This document shows, piece by piece, positions 32,727-40,758 of a stretch of 64,000 nt of DNA. The notes below the pieces were generated by a model. It saw nothing but the letters and a program-made list of their open reading frames with translations, ran no database searches and was not told where the DNA came from. Position numbers and translations under genes: made by a program. Source of the stretch: BOG-908 sp965198915 (GTDB taxonomy: Bacteria > Pseudomonadota > Alphaproteobacteria > Acetobacterales > Acetobacteraceae); contig CBDAQC010000006.1 in the NCBI GenBank assembly GCA_965198915.1, forward strand, positions 1 through 64,000, given 5' to 3'. Position 1 is the stretch's first letter, and the number at the start of each line of letters is the position of its first letter.

Positions 32727-34295
32727 TCAGAAGAACAGTATCGCGCCTGTCGTGAACGCGTTCGAGCTTGTATCCAGCGGCCCGTGCGACTTGGATTCCT
32801 GGTGCGCATACTCGCCCACCAGCGTCACCCAGCTCGTCAGGTTGTAGTACAACGCGCCAATTTCGGCCTCGTTACGCCGCACCAGGTTGGGATCGATGTC
32901 GCCGGCCGCGCGGAACAGCGAGCTCTGGCCGTAGCTGCCGACCAGCTTCCACTTCGTCAGGAACTTCACGCTCGCCTGGACATAGCCGCCTTCCGAATCG
33001 CGCAGCGCGCCGTCTGCCGAAATACCGTCGAAGAACTTGCCCGTCGTGCCCACGCCGGCACCGCGATAGATGTAGCCGGTCAGCCCCACCGGACCGAAGG
33101 TCAGCGCGGCGCCGCCCTCGCCGGCCGCCGCCGTCTTGCTGGTGCTGCCGCTGATCGGGTTGCCCGCGTTAAGCGGCGTGATCCCCTGCTGGTTCTGCGT
33201 CATGAAGCCCGCCCACAGATGGGCGGTGAAGCTCGGTGACTTGTAATCGTAGGTGACCTTGCCTTCGAACTCCGGAGAGCTGTGCAGTGAGGCGCTGCCC
33301 GACAGGCCCGAGAAGTTGAATTCGTTCAGCGGCGTGAACACGCCCACGTCGAATTGGAAGCCGGCGAAGATCGGGCTCAGGTAGCTGATCTGCGGCAGGA
33401 AGTCGGTGTAAATGTAGCCCAGGCCGATACGCCCCAATGACGTGTTCGCCGGATCGGCGTTGCTGCCCGTGGCGCCCACGCTCAGCAGTGTCGCATCGTT
33501 CAGGATCGCGTCGGACCCGAATATCGCGATGTCGCGGCCGAACTTGAACGTGCCCACATCCTTGGTGCCCACCGTCAGGAAGGTCTTGCGGAAGTCGCCG
33601 CCGGCGGTGCCCAGCGCATCGGCCGCACCGCCCGCGTTCGCGTTCAGCGGGTTGGCGCTCACATTGGCCGAGTTGATGCCGGGGTAGACGCCCACCGTCG
33701 CGGTGACATCGATGCCCTCCTGCGTGGTCGCCACGCTGGCGATGAAGGCGCCCGGCAGCAGGCCGTTGCGCACGGAGGACGAGTCGAAGCCGCTCGCATC
33801 GGCCAGGCCGCCCGCCAGCGCGGGGCTGTCGGCATGGTTGGCGCTGGAGAAGGTATAGAAGCCGTTGATGATGCCGGAGAAGTTCACGTCCACATCGCCC
33901 ACGCGCATGGTCACGCCCGCGCCCGGCTTGTAGGGCTGCGCGTGCACGATGTCCGGGCTGGTCTTCATCTCCTCTTCCATGGCCTGCATCTTCTGCATGG
34001 AAGCCTGCGCGGCGGCCGCACTCGTGGCAGCCGCCAGTGCGGCATCATTGGCGCGGGTTACCGCCGCCTGGTCGGGCTCCGGCTCTATCGCGGTCGCCGT
34101 CCCGCGCCGTCCGCGCGGCGCGGCCTTCGTGCCGTGTACGTGCTTGTGCAGCAGCGTCGTGTATTCGGACTGCGACAGGCTGCCGCGCGCGTGCAGGATC
34201 TCGAGCAGGTCCGTGTAGTCGTCGGCGCGTGCGGGGACTGCCGCCAGGGCCACGATCGAAGCCGATGCCAGCAAGCCGAGTGTGGTGACTCTCAC
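32727..34295 (-). CDS. Outer-membrane porin (general, 16-stranded type)
   Basis: A 522-aa porin. The GTG at 34295 has GGGGGAAC in front of it and opens into a signal peptide (VRVTTLGLLASASIVALAAV, PARA cleavage). The first mature 80 residues contain a helical or coiled segment rich in Ala, Met, Gln and Glu (AALAAATSAAAAQASMQKMQ, then AMEEEMK), which may act as a periplasmic stalk. The remainder is barrel strands ending in a C-terminal Phe (TTGAILFF). An in-frame extension to an ATG at 34370 has no signal-peptide logic. Substrate not predictable. Confidence 0.87.
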   Translation of the reverse strand: MRVTTLGLLASASIVALAAVPARADDYTDLLEILHARGSLSQSEYTTLLHKHVHGTKAAPRGRRGTATAIEPEPDQAAVTRANDAALAAATSAAAAQASMQKMQAMEEEMKTSPDIVHAQPYKPGAGVTMRVGDVDVNFSGIINGFYTFSSANHADSPALAGGLADASGFDSSSVRNGLLPGAFIASVATTQEGIDVTATVGVYPGINSANVSANPLNANAGGAADALGTAGGDFRKTFLTVGTKDVGTFKFGRDIAIFGSDAILNDATLLSVGATGSNADPANTSLGRIGLGYIYTDFLPQISYLSPIFAGFQFDVGVFTPLNEFNFSGLSGSASLHSSPEFEGKVTYDYKSPSFTAHLWAGFMTQNQQGITPLNAGNPISGSTSKTAAAGEGGAALTFGPVGLTGYIYRGAGVGTTGKFFDGISADGALRDSEGGYVQASVKFLTKWKLVGSYGQSSLFRAAGDIDPNLVRRNEAEIGALYYNLTSWVTLVGEYAHQESKSHGPLDTSSNAFTTGAILFF

Positions 34296-34648
34296 GTGAT
34301 GTTCCCCCAGGCAGATGGCGCTTTTTTGACAGCGCCTGCTTTTTCCCAATGACCGGTCTAGCCGAATCACGGTTCCCGCCGCCAGGGTTTAGGGAACGGG
34401 TAACGGTTGCAATGTTAGTTTCTTGAAAAGAAATCCGCCCGTGTAACCGTTTTGCTACATACGTTTGGCGGATGGCTAGCGGCATGTATTCATGCGATGC
34501 TTTTCCGCAACCGCGGGCCGGCCATAATATTCGTGGGAAAGCGGCGTGCTGCCTGCGCAAGCACGCCGCGTCTGTTCCTATGCGTCCGCCTGACCGCCGG
34601 CCGGGCGTAACGAACCGGGGCGCAACGATGCGCCCCCGGTAGTGTGAC
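34296..34648 (-). promoter_or_regulatory. Porin upstream region
   Basis: A 353-bp gene-free stretch before the porin, noticeably A/T-rich at 34395-34470. It contains a 6-bp stem GGCGCT/AGCGCC around a T-run loop (34317-34336) in the porin 5' leader. A TTGCAA (-35-like) followed after 15 bases by TAAACC on the minus strand (about 34385-34412) is a weak promoter candidate. The rest holds the aldehyde dehydrogenase terminator described separately; no gene is seen. Confidence 0.35.
34614..34640 (-). terminator. Possible terminator of the aldehyde dehydrogenase gene
   Basis: Stem ACCGGGGCGCA/TGCGCCCCCGGT (one bulged C) with loop ACGA, located 9 bp past the aldehyde dehydrogenase stop on the minus strand. 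Strong hairpin but only a short T-containing tail. Confidence 0.45.
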
Positions 34649-36169
34649 TCAGAAGAAGCCCATCGCTTTCGGCGAGTAGCTGACCAGCATGTTCTTCGTC
34701 TGCTGGTAGTGATCCAGCATCATGCGGTGGTTCTCACGCCCGATGCCGGATTGCTTGTACCCGCCGAACGCCGCGTGCGCCGGATACACGTGGTAGCAGT
34801 TCGTCCACACGCGGCCGGCCTGTATGCCGCGCCCGAACCGGTAGGCGCGATTGGTGTCGCGCGTCCAGATGCCGGCGCCCAGCCCATACAGCGTGTCGTT
34901 GGCGATGCTGAGCGCATCCTCGTCGTCCTTGAACTTCGTCACCGACAGCACCGGCCCGAAGATCTCCTCCTGGAAGATGCGCATCTTGTTGTGGCCCTCG
35001 AACACCGTGGGCTGCACGTAGAAGCCGCCCTCCAGGTCGCCGCCCAGCTCGGCCCGCGCGCCGCCGGTCAGAACCTTCGCGCCTTCCTGCCGCCCGATGT
35101 CCAGGTAGGACAAAATCTTCTCGAGCTGGTCGTTCGAGGCCTGCGCGCCCATCATCGTGCTCGCATCAAGCGGGTTGCCCAGCTTGATCTTTTCGACGCG
35201 CCGTATGCCCGCCTCCACGAAGCGGTCGTAGATGCTCTCATGCACCAGCGCGCGGCTCGGGCAGGTGCACACCTCGCCCTGGTTCAGCGCGAACATGGTG
35301 AACCCCTCGAGCGCCTTGTCGAAGAAATCGTCCTCCTCGCGCGCCACGTCGGCAAAGAAGATGTTCGGCGACTTGCCGCCCAGCTCCAGCGTGACGGGGA
35401 TGATGTTCTCCGACGCGTACTGCATGATCAGCCGTCCGGTCGTCGTCTCGCCGGTGAACGCGATCTTGGCGATGCGCTTGTTCTGCGCCAGCGGCTTGCC
35501 CGCCTCCACGCCGAAACCGTTCACCACGTTCACGACGCCGGGCGGGATGATGTCGGCCAATATGTCCATCAGCACCATGATCGCCATCGGCGTCTGCTCG
35601 GCCGGCTTCAGCACCACGCAATTGCCCGCGGCCAGCGCCGGCGCCAGCTTCCAGATCGCCATGAGCAGCGGGAAATTCCACGGTATGATCTGCCCCACGA
35701 CGCCAAGCGGCTCGTGGAAATGATACGCCACGGTGTCGTGGTCGATCTCGCTGATGCCGCCTTCCTGCGCGCGTATGCAGCCCGCGAAATAGCGGAAATG
35801 GTCGATGCCCAGCGGCAGGTCGGCCGCCGTCGTCTCGCGTATCGGCTTGCCGTTGTCGATCGTCTCGATCATCGCCAGCAGATCGAGCTTCTCCTCCATC
35901 TTGTCGGCGATGCGCAGCAGCACGCGGGACCGCTCGGTCACCGACGTCCGGCCCCACGCCTCGCGCGCCGCATGCGCCGCGTCCAGCGCCAGCTCGATGT
36001 CCTCGGCGCTGGAACGCGCGACTTTGCACACGATCTGGCCGTTGATCGGCGAGATGTTGTCGAAGTAGCGGCCCTGCACGGGCGCCACCCACTTGCCGCC
36101 GATGAAGTTGTCGTATTGCGGACGTATGGCGATGTGCTGGGCCACGTCCTGTAATATCTTGCTGACCAT
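34649..36169 (-). CDS. NAD-dependent aldehyde dehydrogenase (AcoD/ExaC type)
   Basis: A 506-aa ALDH of the acetaldehyde/chloroacetaldehyde dehydrogenase group, full length. The cofactor and catalytic elements are IIPWNFPLLMAIWKLAPALA, the Glu in LELGGKSPN and the catalytic Cys in NQGEVCTCPSR. The C-terminal YPAHAAFGGYKQSGIGRENH segment is diagnostic for the AcoD/ExaC branch. It would oxidise the aldehyde made by the PQQ alcohol dehydrogenase encoded upstream on the same strand. A 144-bp gap separates it from the binding protein-cytochrome gene. Confidence 0.95.
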   Translation of the reverse strand: MVSKILQDVAQHIAIRPQYDNFIGGKWVAPVQGRYFDNISPINGQIVCKVARSSAEDIELALDAAHAAREAWGRTSVTERSRVLLRIADKMEEKLDLLAMIETIDNGKPIRETTAADLPLGIDHFRYFAGCIRAQEGGISEIDHDTVAYHFHEPLGVVGQIIPWNFPLLMAIWKLAPALAAGNCVVLKPAEQTPMAIMVLMDILADIIPPGVVNVVNGFGVEAGKPLAQNKRIAKIAFTGETTTGRLIMQYASENIIPVTLELGGKSPNIFFADVAREEDDFFDKALEGFTMFALNQGEVCTCPSRALVHESIYDRFVEAGIRRVEKIKLGNPLDASTMMGAQASNDQLEKILSYLDIGRQEGAKVLTGGARAELGGDLEGGFYVQPTVFEGHNKMRIFQEEIFGPVLSVTKFKDDEDALSIANDTLYGLGAGIWTRDTNRAYRFGRGIQAGRVWTNCYHVYPAHAAFGGYKQSGIGRENHRMMLDHYQQTKNMLVSYSPKAMGFF

Positions 36170-36313
36170 GTCGTCTCTCCTGTTGTGCTGCGGTGCGAAA
36201 GCAGGAAGGCCGGGCCTTCAATCCTGACAGAACAGAAGCCGAGACTTCCGTCTGCCCGCCTTCGGCGCAGCCCTGGTTTATCAGGCCCGCACGCGTGAGA
36301 ATGCAGGCGCGCC

Positions 36314-37414
36314 TTAACTCCCGCCCTGCCAGCGCAGCTTCACCGTGGAACTGGCTGCCTGGTCGAAGTTAAGCATGGCGTCCCCGGCCGGGTAGCCGTT
36401 CTGCTGCAAAAGATACGCCATTATGTTCACATAATCGGATTTCTCCAGGCTGCCCGGATCGTTCGCCGGCATCTGCTGGGACACCACGGTGAACACCTCG
36501 CCCACCGTGTAATCCGCCTTGGCGCTGGCCCAGTTCGGCCCTTTCAGCGACGGACCCGACCGGCCCTCCAGATGCGCGCCGTGACACATCGCGCAGTTGC
36601 CGATGAACTTGGCAAAGCCGGTCGCCGCCTGCGCCTTGGTGTACAGCGCCGGCGCCGCACTACCGCCCGGCTTGCCGTCCGTCATCGCAATCTTGGTGGC
36701 GTTGAACAGCTTTGCCTCCGGTGCGGCCGCCGGCAGATACAGCGCCACCACGTTGTAGCGCGCATGCTTCTCGCCCAGCGGATAGGTCGCCAGCTTCACC
36801 GCACCAGGCGTGCTCTCGTATTTCTCGACGGTCGGCTGCCAGATCATCGCCGCGCGCACCTGGCCTTGCGCAATGGCCTGCAACGTGTCCGCATCGCTGG
36901 TGTGTATGTCCGGCACCACGTTGCCATTGTCGGCGAAATACAGCGCCGGCGCGGTCTGGCCGGTGATCGCCACCTCGGTGCCGGGCGGCAGCTCGGCCAG
37001 CGTGTGCGCGGCCATCCCGGGCGCCTCCACCAGCACGAAGCCGGTCTGCGCATAAGGCTTCGTGGTCAGCAGCCCGGCCGGTGCCTCGCCGCCGCTGGTG
37101 TCGATCGGATAGCCCATCACCAGGTCGCATTGGGTGGTCAGCAACTGGGTAAAGCGCTTCAGCGGAAAGCCGTCCTCGCCCCCGGTGCCGTCGAACGGCG
37201 CCACTACCAGCGCCAGCCCGGCTTGTGCGGCCACGCGCTCCGCCACCGCCCTGTCACGCGCCGCCGTGTCGCTGGCGGTGTCCAGGCAGACACGCAAATC
37301 GGCTGCCTGCGCCGCCGTGGCGCCGGCCAGCAGCGCCAGCCCGGCCAACGCCACACGGGCGGGGTGCAGCACACCCCGCCCAACCCCGCCCGCCTTGCGC
37401 ATAGGCACGCCCAT
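36314..37414 (-). CDS. PQQ-dehydrogenase-associated binding protein fused to cytochrome c
   Basis: A 366-aa exported protein. After a signal peptide (to AAQA, about residue 37) comes a periplasmic type-3 binding-protein fold (LRVCLDTASDTAARDRAVAE...; LVMGYPID; GTEVAITGQTAP), as in XoxJ/MoxJ-type partners of quinoprotein dehydrogenases. From about residue 265 a class I cytochrome c domain follows: heme site Cys274-Ala-Met-Cys277-His278 and the distal Met315 in QQMPANDP. Thus XoxJ and XoxG functions appear joined in one chain. The start at 37414 overlaps the dehydrogenase stop as TGATG, so expression is coupled. It probably accepts electrons from the PQQ enzyme. Confidence 0.87.
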   Translation of the reverse strand: MGVPMRKAGGVGRGVLHPARVALAGLALLAGATAAQAADLRVCLDTASDTAARDRAVAERVAAQAGLALVVAPFDGTGGEDGFPLKRFTQLLTTQCDLVMGYPIDTSGGEAPAGLLTTKPYAQTGFVLVEAPGMAAHTLAELPPGTEVAITGQTAPALYFADNGNVVPDIHTSDADTLQAIAQGQVRAAMIWQPTVEKYESTPGAVKLATYPLGEKHARYNVVALYLPAAAPEAKLFNATKIAMTDGKPGGSAAPALYTKAQAATGFAKFIGNCAMCHGAHLEGRSGPSLKGPNWASAKADYTVGEVFTVVSQQMPANDPGSLEKSDYVNIMAYLLQQNGYPAGDAMLNFDQAASSTVKLRWQGGS

Positions 37415-39174
37415 CAAAGGCCGAACACGTACAGGTGCCCGCCGGTGGGTATGCCGCTCACTGCCGGGTCCTTCGCCATGTCGCCGCCCCAGATCGGCGT
37501 CGCACCGCCCCAGCCGGCCCACACGCCCACATACTGCTTGTTGCCCACCTTCCAGGTGCTGGGCACGCCGATCACGCCGCTGCTCATCTGCGGGCTCTTC
37601 CACTTCACCGCACCTGTCTTGGCGTCGAACGCATACAGGTAGCCGTCGGCCGAGCCGGAGAACACCAGCCCGCCGGCGGTCGCCAGCATGCCGTCATTCC
37701 ACGGCAGCTTGCTGCCGAAGCGCCAGGCCTGCTTGCCGGTGTTCACGTCGATCGCCTGCACCGAGCCCCACTCGTTGGGGAAGGCCGGGTCGCGCATCAC
37801 CTTGAAGCCCTCGTCCAGGAACGGCAGCCCCGCCTTGTAGGCGCCGCCGGCCACGCCCTTGATCGTCATGCAGGTGTGCATCGTCGGCACGTAGGCCATG
37901 TGCGTCTGCGGATCGACGGCGATCGGCCACCAGTTCTTGCCGCCCAGGAAGCTCGGGCACGTGAACACCTGGCGGCCCACGTCGGGACGCAGCTTGTCGT
38001 CGGTCACCATCTGGCCGTTCTTCACCCCGCTCACACTCGTAGCGGTGGCGAATTTCTCCGCGTAGATCAGCTTCCCGCTGACACGGTCGATCGCGTAGAA
38101 CCAGCCGTTGCGGCTGGCGGACACGATAGCCTTGTGCGCCACGCCCTCATAATTGACGTCGGTCATGACGGTCTCGTTCACGCCGTCATAGTCCCAGGTG
38201 TCATGCGGCGTGTACTGGTAGTACCACTTGATCGTGCCCGATTCCGGGTTCAGCGCGATCACGCTGTCCGTGTACAGGTTCGTGCCGGGGCGCAGCGTTG
38301 CCAGCCACGGGCCGGGATTGCCCACGCCCCAGAACAGCGTGTCCGTCGCCGGATCGTACGTGCCGGTCAGCCACGCGCCGCCGCCGCCGGTCTTGTAGGC
38401 GCCCTTCGGCCAGGTATTGCCGCCCGTCTCGCTGGGCGAAGGCACGGTGTAGCGCTGCCAGAGCTGCGTCCCGTCATTGGCGCTCAGCGCCACCACTGAA
38501 CCGCGCGCGCCATACTCGCCGCCGGACATGCCGACGATCACCTTACCTTTGACCACCAGCGGCGCCAGCGTCATCGCCGCACCCAGATCGGCCGGCGCCA
38601 GCTGCTTCTTCCAGACCACCGCACCGGTCTTGGCGTTCAGTGCCACCACGTAATTGTCCAGCGTGGCCAGATAGACGTTGTCGCCGTACAGCGCCACACC
38701 GCGGTTGACCACGTCGCAGCACACGGTCTTCAGGCCCACGCCGCTCAGATCGTGCTTGTAGGTCCAGAGCGGCTTGCCCGTGCTCGCCAGGAAAGCGTGC
38801 ACCTCGTCCTTCGGCGTGGTGATGAACATGTAGTCGCCGTTGATCACCGGCGGCGATTCGTGGCCCTGCTCGAAGCTGCTCTTGTAGTCCCACACCGGCT
38901 TCAGGGAAGCGACGTTGCCGGTATTGACGCTGGCGAGTTCCGAATAGCCGTCGCTGCTGTAATCGTGCCGGTACATCAGCCAGCCGGGATCGGACGCGGC
39001 GGCGGCCAGCCGCGCGTCGGTGACCGGCGCGTAGGCAGGCGTGCCGGCCTGGGTTTCGGCGGCGACGCGCAAGGCGGGCAAGGCGAGCAACGCCGCGCCG
39101 AGCATCAATCCGATGCGCCGGGCAGGCTGGCGGCGGGGAAGCAGGCGGTGCAGGATCGTCAAAGGGTCCTCCAT
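37414..39174 (-). CDS. PQQ-dependent alcohol dehydrogenase, predicted lanthanide type
   Basis: A 586-aa periplasmic quinoprotein (signal peptide through residue 39), beta-propeller of the methanol/ethanol dehydrogenase family. It has the adjacent-cysteine disulfide Cys152-Cys153, metal ligands Glu220 and Asn286, and the catalytic Asp328 in TWDYDGVNE. Asp330, two residues after the catalytic Asp, is the extra carboxylate that marks lanthanide-using XoxF/ExaF/PedH enzymes; calcium enzymes have Ala or Ser there. No fused cytochrome domain. ATG 39174 starts a proper signal peptide; an ATG 69 bases upstream only adds a hydrophilic leader. First gene of its operon, divergent from the Fis-type regulator. 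Confidence 0.93.
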   Translation of the reverse strand: MEDPLTILHRLLPRRQPARRIGLMLGAALLALPALRVAAETQAGTPAYAPVTDARLAAAASDPGWLMYRHDYSSDGYSELASVNTGNVASLKPVWDYKSSFEQGHESPPVINGDYMFITTPKDEVHAFLASTGKPLWTYKHDLSGVGLKTVCCDVVNRGVALYGDNVYLATLDNYVVALNAKTGAVVWKKQLAPADLGAAMTLAPLVVKGKVIVGMSGGEYGARGSVVALSANDGTQLWQRYTVPSPSETGGNTWPKGAYKTGGGGAWLTGTYDPATDTLFWGVGNPGPWLATLRPGTNLYTDSVIALNPESGTIKWYYQYTPHDTWDYDGVNETVMTDVNYEGVAHKAIVSASRNGWFYAIDRVSGKLIYAEKFATATSVSGVKNGQMVTDDKLRPDVGRQVFTCPSFLGGKNWWPIAVDPQTHMAYVPTMHTCMTIKGVAGGAYKAGLPFLDEGFKVMRDPAFPNEWGSVQAIDVNTGKQAWRFGSKLPWNDGMLATAGGLVFSGSADGYLYAFDAKTGAVKWKSPQMSSGVIGVPSTWKVGNKQYVGVWAGWGGATPIWGGDMAKDPAVSGIPTGGHLYVFGL

Positions 39175-39206
39175 GGATTTCTTCTGGCTGGCGGCTTGCG
39201 GCAGCT

Positions 39207-39224
39207 CGGGTCTTCGAAGACCCG
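39207..39224. promoter_or_regulatory. 18-bp perfect palindrome upstream of PQQ dehydrogenase
   Basis: CGGGTCTTCGAAGACCCG is a perfect 18-bp palindrome in the dehydrogenase leader. It could be an operator or an mRNA hairpin. It is distinct from the family A and B repeats. Confidence 0.5.
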
Positions 39225-39300
39225 CAGCCGCGCCTCGCTTCATAGGCGCGCATTTTAGTGGCCTTTGCGCAATGGCCCGGCGGCGCTGGGGCGCGCGATG

Positions 39301-39318
39301 TGTCGCAATCCTGCGACA
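39301..39318. promoter_or_regulatory. TGTCGCA-N4-TGCGACA inverted repeat, candidate operator
   Basis: Perfect 7-bp inverted arms separated by ATCC in the 317-bp divergent region between the PQQ dehydrogenase and the Fis-type regulator. Such dyads suit a dimeric HTH_8 (Fis-type) activator, and the regulator encoded alongside is the natural candidate. The rest of the 39175-39491 region contains no gene. Confidence 0.55.
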
Positions 39319-39491
39319 GCTCGGCCCCGAGGGGAACGCGTCCCAAATACCGGAACGCTCGCAGGCAGGCAGGGCGCGTCCGTCGTCCCCCGGCAGAAGC
39401 CAAGGCTGCGATTTCCTCTAACTTCCCGCGACGCTAAAGTGGTATCGTGTACGCCTCAGGCCGGCGCAGACCCGCCAGAAGACGTCCGGAG

Positions 39492-40451
39492 ATGATCGTG
39501 CACCACGCAGACCGCATACGTGCTGTCGCCAGCGACCCGTCCGCCTGTGCGCGCTCGGCGCTCTTCGCGTCCTGGGCGCGCTCGCTCTCGCGCTACAAAC
39601 TCGATCCGCTGCAATCCCGCCCGCCCCGCCAGCTCAGCGAGCGCGAACTGCGCGACGCCCGCGCGGTGGTCGAGCCGCTGCTCTCGGCCGGCGCCGCCAC
39701 GCTGGACCGGCTGTTCGCCGCGGTCGGCGGCAGCGGCTGCTGCGTGCTGTTCACGGACCGCAACGGCGTGCCGGTGGACCGGCGCAGCACCTTCGGCGAT
39801 GACAGCCAGTTCCGTGACTGGGGTTTGCAGCAGGGCGCCATCTGGAGCGAGGAGAGCGAGGGCACCAACGGCATAGGCACCTGCCTGGCCGAAGCCCGCC
39901 CGCTGACCATTCACCGCGACCAGCATTTCTACGCCCGCAACATCGGCCTGACCTGCGCGGTGGCACCGATCTACGATCATCACGGCCAGCTCGCGGCGGC
40001 GCTGGACGTGTCCTCCTGCCGTGACGACCTGACGGACGACGTGGTGCGGCTCATCAGCTCGGCGGTGCTCGATGCCGCCCGCAAGATAGAAGCGCGCCAC
40101 TTCACCCGCGCCTTCCCCGGCGCGCGCATCGTGCTGGTCACCGACACCGATTGCAGCAACGGCGCGCTGCTGGCCATCGGCGACGACGACCTGGTGGTCG
40201 GCGCCACCCACGCCGCGCGGCACGCCTGCGGCATCACCGACGCGATGATCGAGCGCGGCATCCCGGCCCAGTCGGTTCTGGCGCCGCAGCGTGAGGAGCG
40301 TGAGGACCTGGAGCGCGCGGAACGCGGCGTCCTGCAACGCGCCCTCGCCCGCTGCGGCGGCAACGTGTCCGCTGCGGCCAAGACCCTAGGAATCAGCCGG
40401 GCGACCCTGCACCGCAAGCTGCACCGGACGGGGCTGGCGCGGCCGGCATGA
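39492..40451 (+). CDS. GAF-Fis type transcriptional regulator (AcoR-like, no AAA domain)
   Basis: A 319-aa protein: N-terminal helical region (SWARSLSRYKLDP), GAF sensory domain at about 70-200 (FTDRNGVPVDRRSTFGD; ESEGTNGIGTCLAEARPLT; HFYARNIGLTCAVAPIYD) and C-terminal Fis-type HTH (LARCGGNVSAAAKTLGISRA). It matches the N-terminal part of acetoin/alcohol-responsive AcoR/MimR activators but lacks the central sigma-54 AAA+ module, so it should work without sigma-54. ATG 39492 follows GTCCGGAG. Divergent from the PQQ dehydrogenase operon and probably its regulator. Confidence 0.9.
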   Translation: MIVHHADRIRAVASDPSACARSALFASWARSLSRYKLDPLQSRPPRQLSERELRDARAVVEPLLSAGAATLDRLFAAVGGSGCCVLFTDRNGVPVDRRSTFGDDSQFRDWGLQQGAIWSEESEGTNGIGTCLAEARPLTIHRDQHFYARNIGLTCAVAPIYDHHGQLAAALDVSSCRDDLTDDVVRLISSAVLDAARKIEARHFTRAFPGARIVLVTDTDCSNGALLAIGDDDLVVGATHAARHACGITDAMIERGIPAQSVLAPQREEREDLERAERGVLQRALARCGGNVSAAAKTLGISRATLHRKLHRTGLARPA

Positions 40452-40454
40452 GGC

Positions 40455-40600
40455 AAGCAGTTCTTTTCTGAAGAAAAGAACCAAAAACTTCTATCTCCCC
40501 GCATCCCAGCTTCCGGGCATCGCCGGACCCACCCGGATGCTTCCGCGTCGGAGAAGTAAAAGCTTTCTGCTTCTTTTCTTCAAAAAAAGGCCTTTCCGCC
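40455..40600. repeat. Family A repeat copy 13 (complete)
   Basis: The left arm has the GTTC/GAAC stem (CAGTTCTTTTCTGAAGAAAA, then GAACC). The right arm has the CTTC type (CTGCTTCTTTTCTTCAAAAA). It lies between the regulator and pqqA and abuts the pqqA stop at 40601, filling the space where pqqB would be expected. Confidence 0.9.
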
Positions 40601-40684
40601 TTACTTCTTCGCCTCCGCGCAGGCGTAGCTGTTGATCTCCGCACCGAGCGACACTTCGACGATCTTCGGCATTTTCCAGGCCAT
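40601..40684 (-). CDS. pqqA: Coenzyme PQQ precursor peptide PqqA
   Basis: A 27-aa peptide MAWKMPKIVEVSLGAEINSY followed by ACAEAKK. The MAWKxPKIVEV start and the Glu-x3-Tyr pair (EINSY), the two residues cross-linked to make PQQ, are diagnostic. ATG 40684 is preferred to the ATG three codons upstream because AGGAG lies 9 bases before it, whereas it touches the earlier ATG. No pqqB-E genes follow: downstream is only family A copy 13 and an opposite-strand regulator. Confidence 0.95.
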   Translation of the reverse strand: MAWKMPKIVEVSLGAEINSYACAEAKK

Positions 40685-40715
40685 CGGCTTCATCTCCTAT
40701 GTTACGAGGCCGATT

Positions 40716-40744
40716 CGATAACACGCAGTCCGCCGCCCGGTCAA
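40716..40744 (-). promoter_or_regulatory. Candidate pqqA promoter
   Basis: On the minus strand TTGACC (40739-40744) is followed after 17 bases by TTATCG (40716-40721), about 30 bp before the pqqA start. The -35 is good; the -10 is weak. It would allow pqqA to be expressed independently of the upstream methyltransferase gene. Confidence 0.45.
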
Positions 40745-40758
40745 GCAACCCCGCGGCA

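Noticed and set aside
34296..34370. ATG 34370 as porin start
   Set aside because: It would put a hydrophilic 25-residue leader before the signal peptide; GTG 34295 has a suitable ribosome binding site.
36200..36255. Possible very degenerate family A left arm upstream of the aldehyde dehydrogenase
   Set aside because: GGCCTTC, AGAAGC and CTTCCGTCT line up with the arm pattern, but the A/T stem is destroyed and the match could be chance.
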